NCBI GenBank assembly: GCA_000729835.1
Contig: JFHB01000108.1
Coordinates: 1-64,000 of the forward strand
Length of the DNA stretch: 64,000 nt
From: Atkinsonella hypoxylon
Taxonomy: Eukaryota; Ascomycota; Sordariomycetes; Hypocreales; Clavicipitaceae
Direction of reading: 5' to 3'
How positions within the stretch are numbered: position 1 is the first letter of the stretch; the number at the start of each line of letters is the position of its first letter. Positions 20,108 through 33,456 of the stretch are shown here, in pieces. A model generated the notes under the pieces. It was given only the letters and a program-made list of their open reading frames with translations. It was not told the origin of the DNA and did not search any database. A program made the translations under genes and the position numbers.

Positions 20108-22700
20108 CTAGTAGTCTCTCTTTTTATTATGCTAGTAGAGTAACTCTAACAGTTATAGTAATAACAAAATAGATTAAAGGAATAAATAACAATAAAACTA
20201 ATATCCTTCTATATTAATTTGTAGGTCTCTTTACCTAGCCTTCTACCTATATATTAGCCTTATTGTTGTTAATAAAGGATTTAAGAGTCTTATTTAGCGT
20301 TACTTTTATTATTAAATCGGCAATATTATCTTTACTGTTAATCTAATAGATCTTATTAATTTTGCGCCTTTTATATAATTAATATAGCGCTATAATGTTA
20401 ATTATTAATCTCTTTTCCTTTATTGTGCTAAGCTTTATAAGGCATTTATACAATAAGAATAAATCTATATAGACTACTAGTAGAATTAACAGTATCTATA
20501 GCTGCTTTATTACTATATTTAACGTAGTGCTAATAATATACAATATATTTACACTTTACACTATACTGTATAGTTTTAATGTAAGCGCACTCCTTATAAC
20601 TCTCTTGCTTTTAATAGAGCTATATATAATAATATTGCCTTTTATTATAAATTTAGCGTTCTTTTTATAAGCTTCTTTATTGCCTAAAATAATTATATAT
20701 TCTATCTAGAAGCTTAAATCTTTATTATTTATAAAGAATCTATTAATAAATATATATAATTTAGTAAAGAGAAGGTCTATTAAGATGTATTATAATCTAT
20801 AGGTTTAGTTGTTAATTTACTATTAAAGCCTCTTATTTAGTTGCTTAATATTATTAATTGTAATATCTTACTATTATATAGTAATAGAAAGGTTAAATGC
20901 AGCTTTTAGTTAATAGATTATAGCAATATATACACTATAGGCTTATTACTTAATATACTATTGTTTTATTAAATCTATATTAACACTAGTAGTATTAATA
21001 GGCTAAATCCTCTTACTTTAACCTTTTTAGTAAAGGGTTAAAGTACTATTATTAGATTTAGTTAATATATATCTATTAAAAATTAGTAGCGTTTCTGCTG
21101 TTAAGCTTTACTTTAGCTTTACAGTAAAATTAGCCTTCTATAGTTTAAATTCCTTATAGTTAAAGAAGGTTCTATTGCTTAGTTTTAGTATATTATTAGT
21201 CTATATTTTAATAATTCTAAAATAGTTATTGTTATTTAATATTAGTAAGTAGGGGTTATATATTAATATAACTATACTTAAATTATTATAGTAGTAGCAG
21301 AAGTACGTAAACTACTAATATATACCTACTTTAGCGATTCTATATAGAGGCTTAATTACTTCTATTACTATATTGTAGAGATATAGGTGTTTAATTTAGT
21401 TAGGAAGTTATACAATAATAAATCTATTTAAATTAGTGTTAAATTGCATATAAGCCTATATAATATTGTAGATCTATAGAACAATATTGTATTTTTAGAG
21501 GGATAGAGCTAATACTATAATTAGGCGCTAGCTAGCCTATTAGATTATTAGAGATTGCGTTAAAATTAACAATTTATTGCTGTTGTTATATCCTTAAATA
21601 ACTAGTTTTAACTTCTTATATAGTAATATAGTTCCTTTTCCTTTAACTTCTTAAACTATATAAGATTTAAAGATATAGCTGTTATATATAGTAGAGTTAA
21701 ATTTAATAAATTAGAAAACATCTTTAGCTAGTAGTGCATTAATTTTAGCTTAGTTAAATGCTTTAAATAGAGTACCTTTTGCTGTAATCTTGTTGTTTTT
21801 CCTTAGTTAAACAGCTAGGTTATAGTTTGCTATTTCTTTTATAGAAAGGAAAATTTTATTGCTAGATTTATATAGCAATATATAAGTAGGATTAATACTA
21901 CTACTAGGGTTAGAACTATAAGGACTACTAGTAGTTAGGCTAGAAACAGTAATATATCTATTTAGTTTATTGTTAAAAGTAAAGGAATTTTATATAGAAT
22001 TAATTAGAATAGAAAGAGAATTCTTTCTTAGTCTTTTAGGGCCTTTTTTCTATATTAGGTTTAGATTAATTAGTTATTTTACCTTTAGGGGTCTTTCTCT
22101 CTTCTTTAGTAAAATAGAATTTCTTTTAAATAAAGATTCTATATTGCTATTATTAGGTATAACATTAGAAATAGCGGAATAATTATTAAATTTATTGTTA
22201 TTATAGTAGTAGGGTTTTACAATAGTTATATAAAAATAAATAGAGCTATAAGGCATTTATATAGTGTATTTCTTGCTATTTATAGCAAGCAGCTTATAGA
22301 GGCCTTACTAGCCTTCTTTTTTACGCTATATATATACTTCTAACTGCAGAGGCAGTAAATATATAGGTATTGTATTTAAGCTGTTGCAGAAGGCAAGAGT
22401 ATTGTAAATTTGCCTTTATGCTAAACACTTTTAGGCTTTATTAGTAGCTTTATATAGAATTAAAGCTTATTGTATTACAGAAAGGCTTAGAGGTAAATTA
22501 TCTATTATATAGAGGTAGGCACTAAAGACTAATAATATAGGCATAAGACTGTTAAGTCTAGCAGAATTATTAACAGCTTTAATAGCTATCTAAAGCTTTT
22601 AATCCTTTATAATACTAGTATTAGTGCCTAATTTATTGCTAATAATGTTGTAAGCTCTTTGTAATAGGCTATGGTACTATTTAATTTTACTAATACTGTT
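20108..22700 (-). pseudogene. Copia-2 F0 pol remnant (integrase tail, RT, RNase H)
   Basis: Parallel to the F1 frame in reverse. A linker fragment lies at 22256-22074 (minus frame ending RERPLKVK), RT is at about 21800-20900 and RNase H at about 20650-20200. The same kinds of stop codons as in F1 interrupt it. An open stretch on the opposite strand (21970-22182) mirrors one antisense to F1 (27227-27015) and is a by-product of composition, not a gene. Confidence 0.72.
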
Positions 22701-22868
22701 GTTACAGTTAGATCTAACGTTAGTTTATTGGATGTAATAGTGTATTGTTGGATTTAATAGGTTATACAATAATTCGTAAGATAAGTTGTAGGAGCTTCTA
22801 TAAGGAGCATCTAATAATAGTATTTTAGTAAGTAATAGTTAATTGTTTAATCTAACTACTTAAGTGTT
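22701..22868. other. Unassigned short segment between F0 and H2
   Basis: 168 bp that no longer matches Copia-2. It contains a near-repeat around TTAGTTTATTGGATGTAATAG and TATTGTTGGATTTAATAGG. Nothing coding is seen. Confidence 0.35.
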
Positions 22869-23010
22869 GCTTCTAACTATTTATATATAATTACAGTTAT
22901 ATACACTAGTAATCTATAGGTCTATAGAATTATTCTATAATAAGTGCTACCTCTATAAAAAAGATTAGCTATTCTAGCTATTCTAAAAAATTAATTATTA
23001 GTTATTAGAA
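22869..23010 (-). mobile_element. MITE-like element H2, one end
   Basis: Starts with the same inverted-repeat terminus as H1 (GCTTCTAACTATTTATATAT) and follows the reverse complement of H1's right half, including the block GCTATTCTAGCTATTC. Similarity is lost near 23010, so the far end is missing or too diverged. No Fot1-type insert is present. Confidence 0.6.
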
Positions 23011-23093
23011 GGCATATTAGATTAAACTAAATAACTCGTTAATTTAGTTATTATAAAAGGTATAGAAAGGTAGTTATTGTTTTATTGCGTAAG

Positions 23094-23408
23094 TGTTGGA
23101 ATCGTCATGACTCCATCGTGCGATTCCGGCACCTGCGTGGGTGGATACAACCGCTAATTAGTTGCATCCGCACACTAGTCTCCACTTACATCAGGGCCGC
23201 TAATACCCCTTAATTCCCCCTTAACACAACACTATACCTAAGGTATATAAGGCATCCAATAGGGTATATAATGTAGCCTCTTTTGCTAGTTAGATATAAC
23301 TCCTAGATAACTAAATTTAAACCTCTTTAATGTAAATACTAGTGCACTAGTGAACTAGTTATAGAGCTAACTTAAAGGAGTATAAATTTAACCCTTAGTC
23401 TTCTAACA
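23094..23408 (+). repeat. Copia-2 F1 5' LTR
   Basis: 315 bp, TGTTGGAATCG to CTAACA. It is among the least mutated Copia-2 LTRs in the window, with CG and CA steps retained in its first 150 bp. Confidence 0.93.
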
Positions 23409-23899
23409 CTAATTAGTAGTTACTTAACTAGGAGTCTTTAGTACAACTAAAGAGATTAGTATAACTAACTATAGATTAACTAGGTTTAGCAAGAAGAGAT
23501 ATAATACTATTAGCTAGAACCCTTAGCAGCTAATGTAACTAGTAAAGCGTACTAAAGGAAGGGATATCTTTACAATTGCTTAGTTACTAAGTTATATTAA
23601 CTTATAATAATGTTTTAGTTTAACTAATTATTAATATTAAACTCTTAAGGAATTAAATTACTAGCTAGAACCCTTAGCGGCTAACGCTATAGAATTTAAC
23701 TCCTTTAACTATCTTAGAACTTAGCTAAAAGCTAGCTAAATCCCTCTATCTTTATACTAATTCTATTATACCTACTTTCTTTTTCTATACTACTTAATCT
23801 TATTTAATATAATAAGTTTATAATAACTCTAAGTAAATCTATAAGAATTTAAGCAATAACTATAACCTAATAAGCTTTTAGAATAACTTTAAAAGTATT

Positions 23900-26800
23900 A
23901 AAAACTTCTATTAATAAATTAGAACTTAATATATAAAATTAACCTAAAAACTACTACTACTACTAATTTAAACAATAGAATTACCTTTATAATTAACCTT
24001 TATAAAGATTAAAGATTTAGAGATTAAGAATAATAAAAGAACTTTAAATTTAACTTCTATAACTAGAATAAAAACCTATTTTAAAGAGCTTTTACTCTAA
24101 TTATTAAAGCGTTATATAATTTACTATATAAATATAGAGTTTATATAGGCAAAAGTAGCAGCTAAATTGCTAATTCCCTTAAAAGAGTACTATAGAAAGA
24201 GAAACAATCTATATAGCTAAAAGAAGAGATTAATAAATAAGTAGCATTAGGTAAATTCTACTTAAATCTATACTTAGATGTAGAACCTATATCTACAGTA
24301 AAGAAGCCTTAATCTTTTTCCTAGAACCCTCCTTCTATACCTTTAGCACTCTCTCTATTACTTTTATTAAGTGTACTTAGTAATTTAATAGATATACTAG
24401 TAGGAATACTACCTTCTCTCTTTTCTCTATAGAATATAAGATTTCTTCTGCTTCTAGTAGTATAACTATTACTTTCTTCTATAATAGATTCTTCTTAGAC
24501 TAATATAAGGAAAGTCCTAAACCTTATAAAGATCTATAAGGAAAGCAATAAATATAGCGGCAATATATTTAATTTTATTATACTAAAAGTAGTTATCCTT
24601 AAAGACCTATACTAACAACTTAATTTCTTAGAACTAGTAATAATAAAGGTATTTCTAGTAATACTAATAAGTAAAGCACGTAAATTCTACCTTACAATAA
24701 TTGCAATAAATATAAGGATAAATTATACCTTTAATTAAATAGTTAAAATTGTTAAATAATACTTTAAGACCTTAACTAATAAGTAGTTCTATTGCTAAAG
24801 ATAGAACAGTATTATATTATATAATATAATTACTAAGAACCTTAATAAATCTATACTTAACTACCTTAATATAATAATCTAGAACCTTTAAGATATCTAT
24901 AATAGCCTTTTTAACTCTCTTATAGATAATTCTAAACTTATTAAGTAAACCCTTTAAGCAGTTAAAGGCATCCTTAAATATAGCTAAGCTAAATTTATAA
25001 CTAACGCAATATTCTAAGAGCTTATTAGCAACCTATAAAAGTTAATTAGTATTGCAGAAGTATAAAAGGAAATTAGCTAATTCTATATTAAATTTAACTA
25101 ACTTAATATTAATAATAAAGCCCTCTATATAGACTGTTAATATTAACGTTTAAGAGATCCTAGCTATAGCAGAAGTAAGACCTAAAAATAACGCTGCTTT
25201 ATCTACAGAAAAGAAGGATATTAGTTAATAAAGTATAGTAAAAAAGAACGTTAAGAAGTACAGTAAAGATAGTAGAATAATAAGAAATATAGAACCCCTT
25301 CTTTAAACAGTAAATTTAAAGCCTATTTATAAGCTTATAAAGGATTAAGTAAACCTATATAGAATAATAGTTCTAATAATACTTAAGATATAGGTAAAGT
25401 ATTTATTAAAGAATCTAATACAGCTAATAAAGGAAAAACCCCTTAGCTAATAATTATATAATTCTTTACTAATGCTATAACTATAGATAATAGAGCTATC
25501 TTCTAGAACCTTAAGGAAGAAGCCTACTAATATACTCTACATAAGGAAGACCTATTTACAGAAGATTAATTAAATCCTATAGATCCTTTATTATATTTGT
25601 TATCTTATATATTAAAAGAACATTATTCTAGTGAGATATTTAGAGGCATCTTACTTAACACTAAAGCAATAGGCGTATTAACAGCTAGAATTAACTAAGT
25701 ATAAGCACTAGTAAAGAAAATGCCTTTATTAAAGATAAATCTATTTAATTAATACTATATAATTACATTTAGCGTAGAATTAGCAACTTTAATAGGCTTT
25801 ATTATAGTTTTAATAGTCTTTAGCCTAATTACATTCTACGTAATTAATATAAGCACCCTGTTCCTATATAGCATCAATAATATAGATAAGATATATATAA
25901 AGCTTAACAACCTTAAAAACGTACTAATTTAAGGCAACTAAAAGGTTTCTATTATCTAGAAATAGAGATATCTATAGTAAACTCTAGAAGCTATAGAAGC
26001 AGCTGCATTCTTTCTATTAGAAAAGCAAATCTATTAGCTTTATTGTTAATTTAGGTATCTCTCTATACAACAATTAATAAAGATTCTATAACGCATAAGT
26101 AAAGATATTAGTAATAATAACGCTATTAATAGAATTATATAAGTCTGCTACTACTGCTAACTTAACAGTAAATTACCTAGTTAATTCTAATTTACATTAA
26201 AAGATAACTATAACTTTAACTATAAAATTATTGTTAATATTATATATCTAAATAGTAGCTCTATTCTTTACGTTGTTAATTCTGCAACCTTGTTCTAAGC
26301 AGCCTACTTTCTAGAACCCTAAAAGCAAAAAGCGTAAGATATCTAGAGTGCGTTAAAAGAATACTAGATTAATACCTATCTAGGTCCTTCTAACTAGATA
26401 GTTTATAATGCTAAAAAGAACTTTATATCCGCTAAATTCCGCTATTATATATAAATGTTATCTATTAATGTTAATAAAGTTCCTATTAAAGCCTATAATA
26501 GCATTAGTAAAATTAAACAGTACTATAGCCTATTATAAAGAGCTTACAATATTATTAGCAATAAATTAAGCATAAATACTAGTATTATAAAGGATTAAAA
26601 GCTTTAGATAGCTGTTAAAGCTGTTAATAATTCTGCTGAACTTAATGGTCTTATGCCTATATTACTAGTGTTTAGTGCCTACCTCTATATAACAGATAAT
26701 TTACCTTTAAGCCTTTCTATAATATAATAAGCTTTAATTTTACGTAAAGCTACTAATAAAGCCTAAAAGTGCCTAGCATAAAGGCAAATTTATAATGCTC

Positions 26801-28980
26801 TTACCTCTTACAACAGCCTAAATACAATACCTATATATTTACTACCTCTACAGTTAGAAGTATATATATAGCGTAAAAAAGAAGGCTAGTAAGGCCTCTA
26901 TAAGCTGCTTACTATAGATAGCAAGGAATACACTGTATAAATGCCTTACAGCTTTATTCGTTTTTATATAACTATTATAAAACCCTACTACTATAATAAC
27001 AATAAATTTAACAATTATTCTACTGTTTCTAACGTTATACCTAACAAAAGCAATATAGAATCTCTACCTAAAAGCAATTCTATTCTACTAAAGAAGAGAG
27101 AAAGACCCCTAAAGGTAAAGCAATTAATTAATCTAAACCTAATATAGAAAAGAGGTTCTAGAAGACTAAGAAAGAACCCTTTTTCTATTCTAATTAATTC
27201 TACACAAAATTCCTCTACTTTTAACAATAAACTAAATAGATATATTACTATTTCTAGCCTAACTGCTAGTAGTCCTTATAATCTTAATCCTAGTAGTAAT
27301 ATTAATTCTACTTATATATTGCTATATAAATCTAGCAATAAAATTTTCCTTTTTACAAAAGAAACAGTAAACTATAACTTAGCTATATAACTAAGGAAAG
27401 ACAATAAGATTATAGCAAAAGGTGCTCTATTTAAAGCATCTAACTAAGCTAAAATTAATGCACTATTAGCTAAAGATATCTTCTAATTTATTAAATTTAA
27501 CCCTACTATATATAACAACTATATCTTTAAATCTTATATAGTTTAAGAAGTTAAAGGAAAAGGAACTATATTACTATATAAGAAGTTAAGACTAGTTATC
27601 TAAGGATATAATAACAGCAATAAATTATTAATTTTAACGCAATCCCTAACGATTTAATAAGTTAGTTAACGCTTAATTATAGCACTAGCTCTATCTCTCT
27701 AAAAACGCAATATTGTTTTATAGATCTACAATATTATATAGGCTTATATACAATCTAACACTAATTTAAACAGATTAATTATTGCACAACATCCTAACTA
27801 AATTAAATACCTATATCCCTATAATATAGTAATAGATATAATTAAGCCTCTATATAGAATTGCTAAAGTAGGTATATATTAGTAGTCTACGTACTTTTGC
27901 TACTACTGTAATAACTTAAGTATAGTTATATTAATATATAACCCCTACTTACTAATATTAAATAACAATAACTGCTTTAGAATCGTTAGAATGCAGACTA
28001 ATAATATATTAGAACTAAGCAATAGAACCTTCTTTAACTATAAGAAATCTAAACTGCAGAAGGCTAACTTTACTATAAAGCTAAAGTAAAGCCTAATAGC
28101 AGAAATACTACTAATTTTTAACGGATATATATTAACTAAATCTAACAATACTTTAACTCTTTACTAGAAAGGTTAAAGTAAAAGGATTTAACCTATTAAT
28201 ACTACTAGTATTAATATAGATTTAATAAAACAACAGTACATTAAGCAACAAGCCTATAGTGCGTACATTGCTACAATCTATTAACTAGAAGCTACATTTA
28301 ACCTTTCTATTGCTGTATAACAGCAAGATATTACGATTAACGATATTAAGCGACTAAACAAGAGGCTTTAATAGCAGATTAACAACTAAACCTATAGATT
28401 ATAATACATCTTAATAGACCTTCTCTCTGCTAAATTATATATATTTATTAATAGATCCTTTATAAATAATAAAGATTTAAGCTTCTAGATAGAATATATA
28501 ATTATTCTAGGTAATAAAGAAGCTTATAAAGAGAACGCTAAATTTATAATAAAAGGCAACATTATTATATACAGCTTTATTAAAAGCAAGAGAGTTATAA
28601 GGAGCGCACTTGCATTAGAACTATATAGTATAGTGTAAGGCGTAGATGTATTATATGCTATTAGCACTACATTAAATATAGTAATAAAGCAGCTATAAAT
28701 ACCGCTAATTCTACTAGTAGTCTATATAGATTCGTTCTTGTTATATAAATGCCTTATAAAGCTTAGTATAATAAAGGAAAAGAGATTAATAATTAACATT
28801 ATAGCGCTATATTAATTATACAAAAGGCGCAAAATTAACGAAATCTATTAGATTAACAGTAAAGATAATATTGCCGATTTAATAATAAAAGTAACGCTAA
28901 ATAAAACTCTTAAATCCTTTATTAATAATAATAAGGCTAATATATAGGTAGAAGGCTAGGTAAAGAGACCTATAAATTAA
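23900..28980 (+). pseudogene. Copia-2 F1 gag-pol polyprotein, RIP-broken
   Basis: The Gag-like part (about 23900-25700) is poorly defined. The integrase zinc region shows VCYYC at 26142-26156 with upstream His replaced. An open linker fragment at 26941-27147 ends in RERPLKVK. RT runs about 27400-28300, from a YNNSNKLLILTQS-like block to the catalytic box, which reads MQTNNILEL at 27991 where the family has TDD. RNase H at about 28430-28930 begins YIFINRSF (family DGSF) and includes the conserved SKRV and SALALELY blocks. Both RT aspartates and the first RNase H aspartate are replaced by asparagine, the G-to-A result of RIP, in addition to many TAG and TAA stops. Confidence 0.85.
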
Positions 28981-29086
28981 TGCAGAAGGATATTAGATTT
29001 ATTGTTGTTTATTCCTTTAATCTATTTCGTTATTACTGTAACTATTAGAGTTACTTTACTAGCACAATAAAAAGAGAGACTACTAG

Positions 29087-29401
29087 TGTTAGAATCGTTA
29101 TAACTCTATTGTGCAATTCTAGCACCTGCATAAGTAGATACAACTGCTAATTAGTTGCATCTGCACACTAGTCTCCACTTACATTAGGGCTGCTAATACC
29201 CCTTAATTCCCCCTTAACACAACACTATGCCTAAGGTATATAAGGCATCTAACGGGGTATATAATGTAGCCTCTTTTGCTAGTTAGATATAACTCCTAGA
29301 TAACTGAATTTAAACCTCTTTAATGTAAATACTAGTGCACTAGTGAACTAGTTATAGGGCCGACTCGAAGGAGTATAAATTTGACCCTTGGTCTCCCAAC
29401 A
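29087..29401 (+). repeat. Copia-2 F1 3' LTR
   Basis: 315 bp, TGTTAGAATCG to CCCAACA. Its 5' part is more mutated and its 3' part less mutated than the 5' LTR. Confidence 0.93.
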
Positions 29402-29699
29402 GTAAGTATATATTATTGTTATTATAGTGCAATCTACAGTATAGGTTGCTATATTTATATATTTTCTCTATACACTTATAATACCTAAATTACACTTATA
29501 ATCTAGTAACTATTAAATCTATATATTAAATTAATAGATTTCCTTAAACCTAATAGAGCATTAAAGCTTATTCTATAACCTATATATAAGTAAAGTTATA
29601 TAAAATTATCCTAGATAATATTAAATCCTATAAATTAATCTTATATAATAAAGCTAATTTATTAAATCTATATAGTATATTCCTTATGCAAGATTGTTC

Positions 29700-31750
29700 T
29701 ATATAGTGTTAAAAGTATTAAAAATTAATCTATATTAAAGTTAATTTTCTATTAGATCCCTTTAGTGCATTTCTCTATATATATACAGCCTATTTTAATC
29801 CTTAAGCATTAGCAATAGCAGTAAATTGTTAGTTAGTTATAGTAAGTTACTAGTTCTCTCTAGAAAGTAAAGCTAAAGAACGCTTCTAGCAGCTTTAGGG
29901 AGAGTTTTACCTAAAAGGTATTAGTTTTACGCTTAGTAGGTATTTCTACTAGTTTACCTACAGCTAGCCTCTTAGTTAGTATTTTTACCTTAGTTAGCAT
30001 TAGTTTTACTGTAAAAGGTAGCTTTTATAGAACTAGTAAAGAGAAACGCATTAAAGATAGGTTAATTAGTATAAACTAAGCACTTCTTTTACATTAAATA
30101 GTGCTAAATCTATTACTAAAGAGACTTTATATAGCAATAAGCTAGTTAGCTAAGTATTTTAAGAAGTCTATATAAATATAGTTAATTTTGTATTATAGGT
30201 ATCTATTTTCTGCCTATAGTATATTAATATTACTAGTAACCTTTAGTAAGGTTTTACTCTTATTAATAATATTATTAATACCTTTATTAAATTAACTTAT
30301 ACTATTTAGTTAGTTATATATACTATAGATAGCAGTCTACACTTTATTAAACTACTTATTAAATAAACCTCCTTTAGCCTCTATTTTAACCTAGTTAATT
30401 TTTTTATTTAACTTATTAATTTTAGTAATGTAAAGGTTAAGTTACTTCTATATAGTGTTATTATCTATAGAAGTGTTCTTAAGGTAGGCTTTAATTATTT
30501 CTTTAGTATTAGATTTATACTTCTTCTAAAGAAGACTATTATACTAGCTCTAGAATTGCCTCTTAGCTAATAGAATAAAGAGTAAGTTAATATAGCTAAT
30601 GCTAGCTAAAGTACCTACAATAGTACTATTAATTCTACTAAATTTATTAAAGAAGTAAATAGTAAGTAACACTACTTATAACAGTAAACTAATAGATAGA
30701 TCTATAGTAATAGTTTCTTTATCTCTTTTTACTATATTACTACTGTAGTAAGCAGTAGCTATTGCTTTTACCTATATTTTGCCTCTTTTAGCTACTTTAG
30801 CGTTACCTATAAATGCCTTAGCATCTTTACCTTTATACTACTAGTTTTAGCGCTTTACTTTATAGTTATTATAAATTCTAAAAATATATATTACTATATT
30901 CTACTAGAGTAAGTAATATATATTGTCTTTAGAGACCTTAATGCTAGTTTTATCTATTATACTGCCTTTTAGGGTAAATTTATAGGTATAAGTATAGATA
31001 GCATTTTTTATATTCTATACTTTCTCTTTAGCTCTATTAGTGTAGTAATACTAACTATAGTCTTCTATAATAAGCTCTATATTAGTAATATTAATATTAT
31101 CTTTAATTTCTATAAAAATAGTGTTAAAGATAAATTTATTAACTTTTAAGGTGCTTTTAGCACTTCTAGGCCTACTAAAAGTGCTATATAAGCAGTAGAA
31201 ATTAAGTAATATAAGATAACTTTTAATATTATTTAGTTCTATAGCTACTATATTACCTTTATAGTTATATTCTTACTCCTTAAACTTAAAACCTTTACTT
31301 TTAGCGTTAAAACTATTATTATAATTAATATATATATTAAAAGTAATATACTCTTCTTTAGGTTTAAAGAGTAGTAGTATTATAGCTTAAGTATAGTTAC
31401 TATTATTATTTCTCTTTTAGAATAAGCTATTTAGGTTTACTAGAATTAATAATTCTAAACTACTAAAAGAAAAGAATAATAGTAGTAGATTTTCTATAAA
31501 AGGGATAAAAAGAGTTAAAAGTAGCTTTATAGAGGTTAGTTAGTTCTATAAGCTATAGAAATTTACTCTATAGGTAGTTTATTGCTTTTAGTATAGTATT
31601 TTAGTATTTAACTATTAGAAGTAGCTAAATAATAGCCTAAGGGAATAGAAATAGCAGTAGCTATAATAGTATTAATAAATTTATAAGGATTTTATAATAT
31701 ATAAAGGTATAAGAAAAAAGTTATATAGTAAGAAGTATAAAAATTTATAA
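29700..31750 (-). pseudogene. Decayed reading frame downstream of the J integrase, function unknown
   Basis: Read leftward from about 31750 the frame holds long runs with few stops once TAG and TAA are read through. It contains stretches such as TIDLSISLLLQVVLLTIYF and then an Ile/Asn/Lys-rich part with heptad-like spacing (NKLNKKINQVKIEAKG near 30420). No known domain is recognised. It could be a third ORF of the Gypsy element, or belong to another transposon into which J inserted. Confidence 0.35.
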
Positions 31751-32099
31751 AAGTAAAGGTAAATTTATAGAGAAAAGTAGGTTAAAACAATAGTATACTA
31801 ATTTATAGGTATTTTCTTCTTAACCTTCTATAATTCTATAATATAGGTTAATTTTAATAGTTTTAATAATAATAAATAAGAAAATAAAGAAAAAGATATT
31901 AAGAGATTTAAACAATTTATTATATAATAAAGGAAATTAAGACTTATAAGGAAAAGAGTTAATAGTAGGCTTTTACTAGCTAATTTAGGGTTTTTTAGTA
32001 AGCTATATTGCTTTTTTAATAATATTAATACTCTTCTTCTTAATTTATAAAGTGCTTTTATAGATATTTATTTATAATTTTAAAAGTATTAACTTTAAG

Positions 32100-33140
32100 C
32101 TTATCTTTAGCAATCTATTAGTTGTCTTTAGCAAAGAACCCTTTCTATTATATAAAGAATTCTAAATATAGCTTGCTTAATCTACTGTAGAAACATTAGA
32201 TTTAATAGGTATAAATTTGCTTAATTTCCTAATAGTTCTCTATACTAAACCCTTCTATTGCAATTAGTAGTAGTAGTTACTTTTTCTAGTTAAAAGGGTC
32301 TTTACTCTATCTTAGCTTCTAAAGGTAAGCTATTAATACTATTAAGTATATATATAAATCTAGTAAGAAATCTAAGTAAAATAATAATAAGTTTACTTTT
32401 ATAAGAACCTTATATAGCTTTACTTATTAAGGAGACTATTTCTTTTTTAGCTTTTCTAAAAGTATATATCCTTAGTGTAATTATAGGTAAACTATATTCT
32501 CTACCTTAATATTAATAGGCTTATATTAAGCATTATATTTAATCTTACTTAAGGTATTTACTATACTAATAGCTGTTTCTACCTTTTACTAATATAGCTT
32601 CTAAAGTATAGCTATATTACTTATATCTATTCTATTGCTAGAAACGTTATTTAATTAGATTAAATTAATAATAGTAGCTAGTTAGAAACTATATATAAGT
32701 TTATTAAAGGAAATTTCTATATTAGCTACTACTATATTATTAAGTTAGTGCTATAGTACTAAAAGTATTATAGTTTATAGTATATCTAGATTTATAACTA
32801 TATAGTATTAAACAGCAATAATAACTATTTAATTCTTCTATTTAGCTATTCTATCTATTTATAGGTAGTAAGTTATAGCTATAAGCAATTTACTTCTAAT
32901 TTAAGTAAATATACTTCTTTAAACATTAGAAATAAACTTTAGATCTTAGTTACTTACAATCTACTTAAGAAGGCCTTAGTTTAATAAATATAGTATTTAT
33001 AAGAGTAGTTCTGCCTAAATTTCTGCTGTATATATTATATACCTAAATATAAGGATTATTTACTTACTTAATAGGCAATTTACTAAATATAGTAAGTTAT
33101 AGAAGCTATATCTATTCTTTTGCTATAAGGTATTTATTAA
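32100..33140 (-). pseudogene. Gypsy J integrase core and C-terminal domain
   Basis: Reading leftward from 33140: a YIIYTAEIQAE-like block, then YNLLPINRQNSQIEELN near 32850, the counterpart of the AYHPQTDGQ(T/S)ER core motif. At about 32540-32480 comes KYNAQYKPINIKVENIVYL, then LYQGYILL, the counterpart of FKVGDKVYLRLHKGY found in the C-terminal part of fungal Gypsy integrases. Stops and His-to-Tyr changes fit RIP. The N-terminal zinc region is missing because F2 interrupts here. Confidence 0.72.
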
Positions 33141-33456
33141 TGTTGGAATCGTTATGACTCCATCGTGCGATTCCGGCACCTGCGTGGGTGGATACAACTG
33201 CTAATTGGTTGTATCTACACATTAGTCGCTACTTACATCGGGGTCACTAATACCCCTTAATTTCCCCCTTAACACAACACTATACCTAAGGCATATAAGG
33301 TATCTAACGGGGTATATAATATAGCCTCTTCTGCTAGTTAGATATAACTCCTAGATAACTAATTTTAAACCTCTTTAATGTAAATACTAGTACACTAGTG
33401 AACTAGTTGTAGAGCTAACTTAAAGGAGTATAAATAGAACTCTTAGTCTACTAACA
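33141..33456 (+). repeat. Copia-2 F2 5' LTR
   Basis: 316 bp, TGTTGGAATCG to CTAACA, close to the F1 5' LTR. Confidence 0.9.

Larger units (their letters stand above)
19793..22700 (-). mobile_element. Copia-2 retrotransposon copy F0, 5'-truncated
   Basis: An inverted relative of the 3' half of F1. A 3' LTR at 19793-20107 is followed rightward by RNase H, RT and the integrase-RT linker. Homology to F1 (about 26500-29086) fades near 22700, so integrase core, Gag and 5' LTR are gone. The base five before the LTR is CTTAC. Stops are frequent throughout. Confidence 0.82.
23094..29401 (+). mobile_element. Copia-2 retrotransposon copy F1, full length (6.3 kb), inactivated
   Basis: Two 315-bp LTRs, exact GTAAG duplications (23089-23093 and 29402-29406), a Gag-like region, integrase, RT and RNase H in Copia order. 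The 3' LTR is preceded by AAAAAGAGAGACTACTAG, a partly purine tract. It is the reference copy for F0, F2 and F3. All frames are interrupted. Confidence 0.92.
29407..33140 (-). mobile_element. Gypsy-type element J, partial, cut by F2
   Basis: A minus-strand Gypsy fragment different from Gypsy-1. The integrase enters from the right edge, where Copia-2 F2 begins at 33141, and a long AT-rich tract with a decayed reading frame follows downstream. No LTR, RT or Gag of J is recognised. The sequence right of F2 (54064 onward) does not obviously continue the integrase, so J is probably truncated by rearrangement. Confidence 0.6.

Noticed and set aside
21970..22256. Overlapping open frames repeated at 26941-27227
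   Set aside because: One strand is the Copia-2 integrase-RT linker, the other its antisense; both are remnants of gag-pol.
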